Assembly: GCF_946187255.1 (NCBI RefSeq)
Contig: NZ_CAMHRZ010000001.1
Span: 1-33,468, forward strand
DNA length: 33,468 nucleotides
Reading direction: 5' to 3'
Origin: an uncultured Ruminococcus sp.
Lineage (GTDB): Bacteria > Bacillota > Clostridia > Oscillospirales > Ruminococcaceae
Shown here: positions 15,093 to 22,655 of the stretch, piece by piece
How the letters are laid out: each line of letters starts with the position of its first letter
Position numbering within the stretch: position 1 is the first letter of the stretch
Notes under the pieces: generated by a model
Seen by the model: the letters and a program-made list of their open reading frames with translations, nothing else
Database searches by the model: none
Told to the model about the DNA's origin: nothing
Made by a program: the position numbers and the translations under genes

Positions 15093-16784
15093 ATGAGAAG
15101 AATAATGTGTGCAGCGGCGGCTGTGATAATGGTATTTGCGGCAGCAGGCTGCGCGGGTGACAGTTCTGCGGGCGGCGCAAACAAAACTTCAGACAGCGCT
15201 TCGGAGGATAACGGCGGAAAGAAGTCATCTTCCGACAAGAAAGCCAAGTCTTCGGGAGATGATGACAACAGCGTGGATGCACCGACAGCCGACACAGAAC
15301 CGACTGCGGGCATAAAGACTATCTCGATAGAGACAGATGACTGCGGACAGAAGGGCGCGATGGAATTCGTGACCGAACCTGTGGCGCTCCATGTGTCCGA
15401 ACAGATAGCAAGCTGGACCCCCGGCTATGTCATGCCCCCCGAGCCGTTCGCTAAGGAATGCACCGTTACCCTTTATGACGAGGAAGCAAAGCCCGTCAGC
15501 GACGTACTCACCGCAAGTGTCAAGGTGCGCGGCAACTGGACGACCACCTATGACAAAAAGCCTTTGCGCATAAAGTTCGATGACAAGCAGTCCGTTTTCG
15601 GGCTGAACGACGGAGCAGAAAAGAAGAACTGGCTGCTGCTGGCTGAATACAAGGACGGCTCCATGCTGCGCGACAAGGCGGCTTTGCAGATGTCAAGGGC
15701 GATACTGGATGAGGACGGGCTGTATGCTTCGGATGCGGAGCTTGTCGATGTTATCATAAATGGCGAATACTGGGGCGTTTACCTGCTTTGCGAGCAGCAG
15801 GAGGTAAGCAGTGACAGGGTAGATATAACCAAGCCCGAAGATAACTACACGGGCACGGATATAGGCTATTTCATGGAGTTTGACGGATACTTCTACAACG
15901 AGGACGATCTGCACCAGTTCAAGATGAAGTACAACGGCAACGCACCCCTCAAGCCCTACGACGGCAATGACGGCAGCGGCAAAACGATGAAGGTACTGGG
16001 CAGCGGTATGTGGGATCCCAAGAAGGAGATCGGGATGTCCATAAAGAGCGATATAAACTGTGAGGAGCAGCACGACTTCATCGAGAACTTCACCAACGGC
16101 GTATACGACATAATGTATCACGCCGCCTACGACAACGAGGCGTGGGAGTTCAACGACAGCTATTCAAAGATAAGCAGATCCAAAAAGCTGACCCCGCAGG
16201 AAGCTGTGGAAAAGGTAGTGAACGTGGAGTCGCTGGCGGATATGTACATAATCAGCGAGATGACCTGCGATGCTGATATTTACTGGTCCAGCTTTTTCAT
16301 GGATGCGGATTTCGGTGAGGGAGGCGACAAAAAGCTGACCTTTGAAGCTCCCTGGGATTTCGATTCGGGACTGGGCAACAAGGACAGGTGTGCTGACGGC
16401 ACGGGCTACTATGCGGCGAATATAGTCCCCGATGTCAACGGAGGCCCTCAGGGCAACGGAATGTACGAGACTATAAATCCCTGGCTGGCTGTGCTGATGT
16501 ATGAGGACTGGTTCCAAGATATAATAAAGGAAAAGTGGACAGCCGCATACGATTCGGGCGTGTTCACCGATGCCGTAAACACGGTGGAGAACGACAAGAC
16601 TCAGCTGAAAGACGCTTTCGAGCGGAACTACGCCCGCTGGGACAATCTGGTACACAACGAGGAGATCGCAAGCGAGCTTTCGCCCAAAGCAGGCAAATGC
16701 AAAACACATGAAGAAGCGGCGGACTATCTCTCCGAATGGCTGACCGCAAGGACAGAGTTCATGAACGGAGAATGGCACAAATAA
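15093..16784 (+). CDS. CotH-family lipoprotein (protein kinase-like)
   Basis: This 563-residue exported protein has a lipoprotein signal (1-20) with lipobox AAGC and C20, a Ser/Asp/Lys-rich linker (about 21-70), and then a CotH kinase domain. Family landmarks are VKVRGNWTTTYDKKPLRIKF (143-162), KKNWLLLAEYKDGSMLRDKAA, YWGVYLLCEQ, GYFMEFDG (258-265) and the metal-binding APWDFDSGLGN (419-429, D422/D424). In Bacillus CotH phosphorylates coat proteins; in gut and rumen clostridia CotH domains are also common in cell-surface and dockerin proteins. Here it is anchored by lipid with no dockerin. The start has a strong AAGGAGGT. The neighbourhood leads directly into coat genes, but a strong terminator separates them, so a sporulation role is possible rather than shown. 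Confidence 0.88.
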   Translation: MRRIMCAAAAVIMVFAAAGCAGDSSAGGANKTSDSASEDNGGKKSSSDKKAKSSGDDDNSVDAPTADTEPTAGIKTISIETDDCGQKGAMEFVTEPVALHVSEQIASWTPGYVMPPEPFAKECTVTLYDEEAKPVSDVLTASVKVRGNWTTTYDKKPLRIKFDDKQSVFGLNDGAEKKNWLLLAEYKDGSMLRDKAALQMSRAILDEDGLYASDAELVDVIINGEYWGVYLLCEQQEVSSDRVDITKPEDNYTGTDIGYFMEFDGYFYNEDDLHQFKMKYNGNAPLKPYDGNDGSGKTMKVLGSGMWDPKKEIGMSIKSDINCEEQHDFIENFTNGVYDIMYHAAYDNEAWEFNDSYSKISRSKKLTPQEAVEKVVNVESLADMYIISEMTCDADIYWSSFFMDADFGEGGDKKLTFEAPWDFDSGLGNKDRCADGTGYYAANIVPDVNGGPQGNGMYETINPWLAVLMYEDWFQDIIKEKWTAAYDSGVFTDAVNTVENDKTQLKDAFERNYARWDNLVHNEEIASELSPKAGKCKTHEEAADYLSEWLTARTEFMNGEWHK

Positions 16785-16802
16785 CAAATACATGATATAC
16801 GG

Positions 16803-16844
16803 CGGGCTGTTCGCACAAATCAGTGCGGACAGCTCGTTTTTTTT
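16803..16844 (+). terminator. Terminator of the CotH-family gene
   Basis: Arms CGGGCTGTTCGCAC (16803-16816) and GTGCGGACAGCTCG (16823-16836) pair with two wobble positions around a six-base loop and are followed by eight T. Confidence 0.85.
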
Positions 16845-16855
16845 GCGTCTATGTA

Positions 16856-16895
16856 AAATACCTCCTCGACGGAGATCACCGCAGGGGAGGTATTT
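16856..16895 (-). terminator. Terminator of cotJABC
   Basis: AAATACCTCC (16856-16865) and GGAGGTATTT (16886-16895) pair perfectly. On the minus strand the stem ends in TATTTTA, giving a modest T run just after cotJC. Confidence 0.55.
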
Positions 16896-16905
16896 CTGCT
16901 GTTAT

Positions 16906-17505
16906 CTACTTTTTGTCGAAGGAAGGGTTGAATGCGTAGAAATTCTTGCTGTCCAGCATATCGGTAACGAGACGCAGGCTCTCACCGAAGCGCTGATAGT
17001 GGACTATCTCCCTCTCGCGCAGGAACTTAATGGGTTCGCGCACGTCGGGGTCGTCTGTCAGGCGCAGGATATTGTCATAGGTGGTGCGTGCTTTCTGCTC
17101 CGCCGCCAGATCCTCATTGAGGTCGGTCACAGGGTCGCCCTTGCTTTGGAAATAATCCGCAGTAAAGGGCACTCCAGATGCGGCTATCGGGTACACGCCT
17201 GTGGTATGATCGACAAAATAGGTGTCAAAGCCGCTCTCCTTTATCTCCTTCATGGAAAGCCCGCGAGTCAGCTGGTATATGATAGCGCTGATCATTTCCA
17301 TGTGTGCCAGTTCTTCGGTGCCTATATCCGTAAGCATCGCCTGTACCTCCCTGCACGGCGCGGCGTAGCGCTGGTTCAGATACCGCAGGGATGCACCGAG
17401 CTCCCCGTCAGGACCGCCCAGCTGGCTCACTATCACCTTAGCGAGGGCGGGATTTGGTTCCTTGATGTTTACGGGATACTGCAATTTCTTTTCATACTGC
17501 CACAT
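16906..17505 (-). CDS. cotJC: Spore coat protein CotJC (manganese catalase family)
   Basis: CotJC is a spore-coat protein related to di-manganese catalases. The 199-residue protein keeps the four-helix-bundle signature, including GELGASLRYLNQRY (34-47), GTEELAHMEM (about 62-71), DLNEDLAAEQKART and EREIVHYQRFGE, which supply the Glu and His ligands of the metal pair. Length is close to the Bacillus protein. It starts within the cotJB stop (TGATG overlap) as the last gene of cotJABC. It probably protects the spore against peroxide or serves structurally; activity is inferred from family. Confidence 0.93.
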   Translation of the reverse strand: MWQYEKKLQYPVNIKEPNPALAKVIVSQLGGPDGELGASLRYLNQRYAAPCREVQAMLTDIGTEELAHMEMISAIIYQLTRGLSMKEIKESGFDTYFVDHTTGVYPIAASGVPFTADYFQSKGDPVTDLNEDLAAEQKARTTYDNILRLTDDPDVREPIKFLREREIVHYQRFGESLRLVTDMLDSKNFYAFNPSFDKK

Positions 17506-17768
17506 CAGTTCTCACCCCTTTCCCAAGGGAAGGGATGCTGTACCCATTCCCATTTCTTTGTGCCCTCCGACTGTACCGCCGTCAGATGGCCGTATTTCTC
17601 GGTGTATTCCTTTTCAATAGCATCCTTTTCCGCCTTGTGCTTTCTGAAATACTCCAGCCCCATCTGACAGGTCGGGTGACTGTCAAGGTAGAGATTAGCT
17701 TCCGCCAGTGCAAAACAGCTCTGCTGTAAGCGGCGCAGCAGCTTCTGCTTGTCATTCAGTACGGGCAT
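17505..17768 (-). CDS. cotJB: Spore coat protein CotJB
   Basis: This 87-residue protein has the CotJB pattern LLRRLQQSCFALAEANLYLDSHPT, here listed in two halves (LLRRLQQSCFALAEANL and YLDSHPTC), followed by ALxYFRKHK-like and a C-terminal WPWxxQPFPW-like segment (WEWVQHPFPWE). It overlaps cotJA by 17 bases at its start and cotJC by one base at its end. It acts in assembly of the CotJ coat complex; its own biochemical role is unknown. Confidence 0.9.
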   Translation of the reverse strand: MPVLNDKQKLLRRLQQSCFALAEANLYLDSHPTCQMGLEYFRKHKAEKDAIEKEYTEKYGHLTAVQSEGTKKWEWVQHPFPWERGEN

Positions 17769-17991
17769 TCTTAACAGCCTCCTCTCCTATGAACGGCTTG
17801 TCAAGGCACGGGAAAACAGTCCCGCGTGAAAGCGCCACATCATCCTCGTAGGGGTCCTCCCAGGGCTGAAAGGGCACATAAGCCATCGCCAGCGACAGCG
17901 TTTTGGGCATGGGCGTCATCTGCACGGGGCAGCTTTCACCGCTGTCTGTATCGAATATCATGCCGAGAATATCCTTTTCCGTTCTGTCCAT
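17752..17991 (-). CDS. cotJA: Spore coat-associated protein CotJA
   Basis: This 79-residue protein carries the CotJA segment LAMAYVPFQPWEDPY followed by ALSRGTVFPCLDKPF, diagnostic for the family. It heads the cotJABC operon. I chose the third in-frame ATG (17991) because GGAG lies nine bases upstream; the first ATG at 18000 would abut that site. Bacillus cotJ is controlled by mother-cell sigma-E, and a similar element may lie upstream here. Confidence 0.88.
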   Translation of the reverse strand: MDRTEKDILGMIFDTDSGESCPVQMTPMPKTLSLAMAYVPFQPWEDPYEDDVALSRGTVFPCLDKPFIGEEAVKNARTE

Positions 17992-18041
17992 TATCATCAT
18001 CTCCGTTTCTTATATCTGGATAGAGGTCTCCCTCCGTCAAC

Positions 18042-18066
18042 ATACTATGCCGCAGCAGTTTTGTGT
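18042..18066 (-). promoter_or_regulatory. Possible sigma-E-type promoter of cotJABC
   Basis: On the minus strand CATAGTAT (18049-18042) resembles the sigma-E -10 CATACANT, with a GTCACAC-like -35 about 13 bases upstream. The match is partial; sigma-E control rests mainly on the known regulation of cotJ in Bacillus. Confidence 0.3.
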
Positions 18067-18080
18067 GACACTGCCATGTT

Positions 18081-18110
18081 TTGACAAATTTTCCGCCGCC
18101 GAAGTGATAT
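18081..18110 (+). promoter_or_regulatory. Candidate promoter of the spoIIA operon
   Basis: TTGACA (18081-18086) and TGATAT (18105-18110) are 18 bases apart. In Bacillus this operon uses sigma-H; no clear sigma-H match is seen, so the assignment is tentative. Confidence 0.4.
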
Positions 18111-18207
18111 CATATCAACAGAAGAAAATGCAGTATGCGGACGAGCCTGCGCCCGCCCCGATACTGCACAAGACACAGCCCGCAAAGGGCAAAGGAGGAA
18201 GATAGAT

Positions 18208-18591
18208 TTGACTGAACTAAAGACCGTACAGGGCGTGACGGTAGCCCTGCTTTCGGGGGAACTTGACCACCACACCGCCAGACTGATGCGCTGTGAGATA
18301 GACCGCGAGATAACCGAAAAGCGCCCCCGCCGCCTGGTGATAGACTTTTCGGGGGTTACATTTATGGACAGCTCGGGGATAGGGCTCATCATGGGCAGAT
18401 ACAAGCTGATGAACGAGCGGGGCGGCAGTGTGACGGTGGCAAGACCGCCCGTATACATAAAAAAGGTACTTCGGCTGGCAGGCGTTGACAGGCTCGCGCC
18501 CATATCCGATACCCTTGACGACCTTTTACCCGCAGAAGACTATGCAAAGGAGGCTGAAAGAATTGAGCAGACAAGCGGTCAGACCAATTAA
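18208..18591 (+). CDS. spoIIAA: Anti-sigma F factor antagonist SpoIIAA
   Basis: SpoIIAA frees sigma-F in the forespore by binding SpoIIAB; it is switched off by phosphorylation by SpoIIAB and on by SpoIIE. The 127-residue STAS-domain protein has the phosphorylation site at DSSGIG (54-59) in the segment VTFMDSSGIGLIMGRY. It is about ten residues longer at the C-terminus than the Bacillus protein. The TTG start has AGGAGG nine bases upstream. Its end overlaps spoIIAB by 29 bases. Confidence 0.93.
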   Translation: MTELKTVQGVTVALLSGELDHHTARLMRCEIDREITEKRPRRLVIDFSGVTFMDSSGIGLIMGRYKLMNERGGSVTVARPPVYIKKVLRLAGVDRLAPISDTLDDLLPAEDYAKEAERIEQTSGQTN

Positions 18592-19018
18592 CGAAATGTC
18601 CGTGAGTTTCCCCGCGCTTTCGGAGAACGAGCGCTTCGCAAGGCTGGCGGTGAGCGGTTTTCTGTCACAGCTTGATCCGAACATCGCGGAGCTTTCGGAT
18701 ATCAAGACCGCTGTCTCGGAAGCGGTGACAAATGCGATAGTTCACGGCTACCGCGAAACCAAGGGCGAGGTTTCGATGCAGGTGAGGATATTCGGCGGCG
18801 GCAGGATAACCATAAAGATACAGGACAAGGGCTGCGGCATGGAGGACATAGAAAAAGCCATGACCCCGCTGTATACCTCTTCACCCGAAGAGGAACGCGC
18901 AGGACTGGGATTTACGATAATGGCGACCTTTATGGAAAGAGTGCGGGTAAAAAGCAGACCCGGCAAAGGCACCACCGTCCTGCTTGAACGTACCGTTCAG
19001 GGCAAACAGCGCCTATGA
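18563..19018 (+). CDS. spoIIAB: Anti-sigma F factor / kinase SpoIIAB
   Basis: SpoIIAB holds sigma-F inactive and phosphorylates SpoIIAA. The 151-residue GHKL ATPase has the N box EAVTNAIVHGY (53-63), G1 box DKGCGM (88-93) and G2 box RAGLGF (112-117), and the family N-terminus NEMSVSFPALSENERFAR (10-27). I chose the TTG at 18563 because AAAGGAGG (18546-18553) lies nine bases upstream and the protein then starts close to the usual position; an ATG at 18485 would add 26 residues that belong to spoIIAA in another frame. sigF follows with an ATGA overlap. Confidence 0.92.
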   Translation: MSRQAVRPINEMSVSFPALSENERFARLAVSGFLSQLDPNIAELSDIKTAVSEAVTNAIVHGYRETKGEVSMQVRIFGGGRITIKIQDKGCGMEDIEKAMTPLYTSSPEEERAGLGFTIMATFMERVRVKSRPGKGTTVLLERTVQGKQRL

Positions 19019-19671
19019 GCATCGCTGAGAGCAGTCTCCCCGAAGATAATCTCGGGCTGGTACACCTTTGCGCCAACCGTTTTCGCGGGCGCGGGATAGA
19101 GTACGACGACCTTTACAGCGCAGGCTGCATGGGGCTGGTAAAGGCTTCAAAGGCATTTGACAGCGAACGTGGAGTGAAGTTCTCCACCTACGCCGTACCT
19201 GTTATACTCGGGGAGATAAAGCGGCTTTTCCGCGACGGCGGCACCGTCAAGGTCTCCCGCAGCCTGAAAGAGCTTTCGCTGAAACTGACCCGCGCGGGAC
19301 AGGATTTTGCTCACCGTGAGGGCAGAGAACCCACTGTTGAAGAACTAGCCATACTGGTGGAAGCCGACCCCGACGATGTGATAGAAGCCCTCAACGCGGC
19401 ACAGCCCGCAGTAAGCCTTACTATGGGCGATGAGGACGACGGAAGTCAGGCAGATCTGCCCGCTCCCGCCCCCGACGAAGATATAACCGACCGCCTTGCC
19501 CTTCGGCAGGTGCTTTCCGAACTGACAGAAGAGGACAGACGACTGATAGAACTGCGGTACTTCCGCGGCATGACCCAGACCGCCGCAGCCGAAATACTGG
19601 GCATGACGCAGGTGCAGGTATCAAGGCGTGAAAAAAAGCTGCTGATGTATATGCGTTCAAAGCTGATCTGA
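19015..19671 (+). CDS. sigF: RNA polymerase sigma-F factor
   Basis: Sigma-F is the first forespore-specific sigma factor. The 218-residue protein has region 2 (EYDDLYSAGCMGLVKASKAF and KFSTYAVPVILGEIKRLFRD), region 3 (about 85-125) and region 4 with the helix-turn-helix MTQTAAAEILGMTQVQVSRR (183-202). It is the final gene of the classic spoIIAA-spoIIAB-sigF operon, so its regulators are encoded just before it. An acidic linker (DEDDGSQADLPAPAPDED) between regions 3 and 4 is longer and more acidic than in many homologues. A strong terminator follows. Confidence 0.93.
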   Translation: MSIAESSLPEDNLGLVHLCANRFRGRGIEYDDLYSAGCMGLVKASKAFDSERGVKFSTYAVPVILGEIKRLFRDGGTVKVSRSLKELSLKLTRAGQDFAHREGREPTVEELAILVEADPDDVIEALNAAQPAVSLTMGDEDDGSQADLPAPAPDEDITDRLALRQVLSELTEEDRRLIELRYFRGMTQTAAAEILGMTQVQVSRREKKLLMYMRSKLI

Positions 19672-19683
19672 CCTGCGTACTGC

Positions 19684-19720
19684 GGAGCCAATGTCAATTT
19701 AATGACATTGGCTCCTTTTT
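19684..19720 (+). terminator. Terminator of the spoIIA operon
   Basis: Perfect 13-pair stem GGAGCCAATGTCA (19684-19696) with TGACATTGGCTCC (19703-19715), followed by five T. Confidence 0.9.
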
Positions 19721-19755
19721 GACTCTTTTGGGTGGGGATACTCTGTTTTTGCCGC

Positions 19756-19784
19756 AAAAAAGCACCTGCGGGAACCGCAGGTGC
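19756..19784 (-). terminator. Terminator of uvrA
   Basis: GCACCTGCGG (19762-19771) and CCGCAGGTGC (19775-19784) pair perfectly around three bases; on the minus strand six T follow. It lies directly after uvrA and faces the spoIIA terminator. Confidence 0.88.
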
Positions 19785-19791
19785 CAAACCA

Positions 19792-22626
19792 TTATGAATT
19801 ATGAGTTATGAATTTGCGAAGGTATTTTCCTGTGTAGCTCTCCTCGCAAGCCGCTATATCCTCGGGGGTGCCCGTGCATACGATCGTGCCGCCCTTGTCG
19901 CCGCCTTCGGGTCCCAGATCAATGATATGGTCGGCAGTCTTTATCACATCGAGATTATGCTCGATGACCAGCACCGTGTTGCCCGCGTCTGCCAGCCTTT
20001 GCAGCACCTCTATCAGCTTGTGTACGTCCGCTGTGTGCAGACCTGTGGTAGGCTCATCAAGGATATATATGGTGCGTCCCGTCGCACGCTTTGCCAGTTC
20101 TGTCGCCAGCTTTACGCGCTGTGCTTCACCGCCCGAAAGAGTTGTGGCAGGCTGACCTATCTTCACATATCCCAGCCCCACTTCGTAGAGGGTCTGCAGT
20201 TTGCGCTGTATCTTAGGCATATTCGTGAAGAACTGTACGCCCTCCTCGACTGTCATTTCCAGCACGTCGTATATGCTTTTGCCCTTGTATTTGACTTCCA
20301 GCGTCTCGCGGTTGTACCTCTTTCCTCCGCAGACCTCGCAGGGTACATAAACATCGGGCAGGAAGTGCATCTCGATCTTGATTATACCGTCGCCCTCGCA
20401 GGCTTCACAGCGCCCGCCCTTTACATTGAAGGAAAAACGTCCCGCGTTGTAGCCCTTCATCTTGGCATCCTGTGTCTGTGCGAAAAGCTCGCGGATATCG
20501 GTGAATACGCCTGTATAGGTAGCAGGATTTGAACGCGGAGTTCTGCCGATGGGGGACTGGTCGATATTTATGACCTTGTCAAGATAGGACACGCCCTCCA
20601 TCTTGTCGAATTCTCCCGCCCTTATCTTGGCGCGGTTCAGCTTGCCCGCCAGATGCTTGTAGATTATCTCGTTCACCAGCGAGCTCTTGCCGCTGCCCGA
20701 TACTCCCGTAACGCAGGTGAACGTTCCCAGCGGAATCTTCACGGTGATATCTTTCAGATTGTTCTGCCTTGCACCTTTGATGGTGAGGTATTTGCCGTTC
20801 CCGCTGCGCCTTTCGGTGGGGACGGGTATCTTTCTTCTGCCGCTGAGGTACTGTCCTGTCATAGACCTCTCGCACGCCTTGATATCCTCCACCGTGCCCT
20901 GTGCCACGACTTCTCCGCCGTGTATGCCCGCACCGGGACCTATATCCACGATGTGGTCAGCCGCATACATGGTGTCTTCGTCATGCTCCACGACTATCAG
21001 CGTATTTCCCAAGTCGCGCAGGCGTTTGAGGGTGGCTATCAGCTTGTCATTGTCCCTTTGGTGGAGCCCTATGGACGGCTCATCGAGGATATACAGCACG
21101 CCCACAAGGGACGAGCCTATCTGGGTGGCAAGGCGTATACGCTGGCTCTCGCCGCCCGAAAGCGTGCCCGCCGAACGTGACAGTGTCAGGTATTCCAGTC
21201 CCACGCTGGCAAGAAATCCCAGCCTGTCCTTTATCTCCTTGATTATGCGCTCGCCTATCAGCTTCTCGCGCTCGGAAAGCTCCGTATTTTCGAGGAATTC
21301 CAGCACTCCCACTACCGACTTGTCGCAGAGCTCCGCGATATTCAGTCCGCCCACAGTCACGCTGAGACTTTCGGGGCGCAGTCTTTTTCCTTTGCAGGCA
21401 GGACAGTCTTCTTCGGTCATGTTGGCTTCGATATCAGCCTTTGACCACTCGCTGGAAGTCTCCTTGTAGCGCCTTTCCAGATTGGGGATTATGCCCTCAA
21501 AGGCGGAATCGTACTCAGCCTTGTAAAACTTATTGCCGCGTGAAAGATGCAGCTTCTTGTCTCCTGTGCCGTACAGGAACAGACCAAGCTGTTCCTCCGT
21601 GAGTTCGCTGACGGGCTTGTCCAGAGGTACGTTATATTCATCGGATATGGCCTTGAAGTACATCATCGCCACAGAAGTATCATCCAGCGAGTTCCAGCCG
21701 CTCGCCTTGATAGCGCCCTCGGTTATAGAAAGGTTCTTGTTGGGTACGATGAGGTCGGGGTCTATCTTTTTGAATACGCCCAATCCCGTACACTTCTCGC
21801 AGGCACCGTAGGGGTTGTTGAAGGAGAACATCCTCGGTGCCAGCTCGCCTATGGATACCCCGTGTTCGGGGCAGGCATAGCTTTGTGAAAAGCTCATCTC
21901 CTCACCGCCGATGACATCCGCCGTCACCAGTCCGCCAGTCAGTGCGGATACAGTCTCAATACTGTCCGTCAGCCTTGAACGTATGCTTTCCTTTATCACC
22001 AGTCTGTCCACCACTATCTCGATGGTGTGCTTCTTGTTCTTTTCAAGCTCGATGCTCTCGGAAAGATCATAGGTCATGCCATCCACCCTCACGCGGACGT
22101 ATCCTGACTTCTTCGCCTGCTCGAACTCCTTCTGATGGGTACCTTTCCTGCCGCGCACTATCGGTGCGAGCAGCTGTATCTTGGTGCCCTCTTTCAGCGA
22201 CATCAGCTGATCTGCTATCTGATCGACGGTCTGCTGTTTGATCTCACGTCCGCATACAGGACAGTGGGGCACACCTATCCTCGCATAAAGCAGACGCAGA
22301 TAATCATATATCTCCGTCACCGTGCCCACTGTGGAGCGGGGGTTTTTGGAGGTGGTCTTCTGGTCTATGGATATAGCGGGAGAAAGCCCCTCGATGCTTT
22401 CAACATCGGGCTTATCCATCTGACCCAAAAACATACGCGCATAAGAGGACAGCGACTCCACATAGCGGCGCTGTCCGTCGGCGTATATCGTATCGAATGC
22501 AAGGGAGCTTTTCCCCGATCCCGAAAGTCCCGTCATGACTATCAGCTTGTCGCGGGGGATGGTGAGATCAATATTTTTCAGGTTATGCTCCTTTGCGCCT
22601 TTTATGATTATCTCGTTTATAGGCAT
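19792..22626 (-). CDS. uvrA: Excinuclease ABC subunit UvrA
   Basis: UvrA is the damage-sensing ATPase of nucleotide excision repair and loads UvrB. The 944-residue protein has two ABC modules: Walker A GLSGSGKSSLAFD (33-45, K39) and GVSGSGKSSLVNE, signatures LSGGESQRIRLA and LSGGEAQRVKLA, and Walker B ILDEPSIGLH and ILDEPTTGLH. Zinc modules include CPVCG near 120, CPEHG paired with CEKC, CPACKGKR, and CEACEGDG paired with CEVCGGKR. One usual Cys is His in CPEH, a variant I recall from other Firmicutes. The start has CGGAG at good spacing. It is the last gene of the uvrB-glycosyltransferase-uvrA unit. Confidence 0.96.
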   Translation of the reverse strand: MPINEIIIKGAKEHNLKNIDLTIPRDKLIVMTGLSGSGKSSLAFDTIYADGQRRYVESLSSYARMFLGQMDKPDVESIEGLSPAISIDQKTTSKNPRSTVGTVTEIYDYLRLLYARIGVPHCPVCGREIKQQTVDQIADQLMSLKEGTKIQLLAPIVRGRKGTHQKEFEQAKKSGYVRVRVDGMTYDLSESIELEKNKKHTIEIVVDRLVIKESIRSRLTDSIETVSALTGGLVTADVIGGEEMSFSQSYACPEHGVSIGELAPRMFSFNNPYGACEKCTGLGVFKKIDPDLIVPNKNLSITEGAIKASGWNSLDDTSVAMMYFKAISDEYNVPLDKPVSELTEEQLGLFLYGTGDKKLHLSRGNKFYKAEYDSAFEGIIPNLERRYKETSSEWSKADIEANMTEEDCPACKGKRLRPESLSVTVGGLNIAELCDKSVVGVLEFLENTELSEREKLIGERIIKEIKDRLGFLASVGLEYLTLSRSAGTLSGGESQRIRLATQIGSSLVGVLYILDEPSIGLHQRDNDKLIATLKRLRDLGNTLIVVEHDEDTMYAADHIVDIGPGAGIHGGEVVAQGTVEDIKACERSMTGQYLSGRRKIPVPTERRSGNGKYLTIKGARQNNLKDITVKIPLGTFTCVTGVSGSGKSSLVNEIIYKHLAGKLNRAKIRAGEFDKMEGVSYLDKVINIDQSPIGRTPRSNPATYTGVFTDIRELFAQTQDAKMKGYNAGRFSFNVKGGRCEACEGDGIIKIEMHFLPDVYVPCEVCGGKRYNRETLEVKYKGKSIYDVLEMTVEEGVQFFTNMPKIQRKLQTLYEVGLGYVKIGQPATTLSGGEAQRVKLATELAKRATGRTIYILDEPTTGLHTADVHKLIEVLQRLADAGNTVLVIEHNLDVIKTADHIIDLGPEGGDKGGTIVCTGTPEDIAACEESYTGKYLRKFITHNS

Positions 22627-22655
22627 AATATCAACTCCGTTATCGTATAGAAAGC

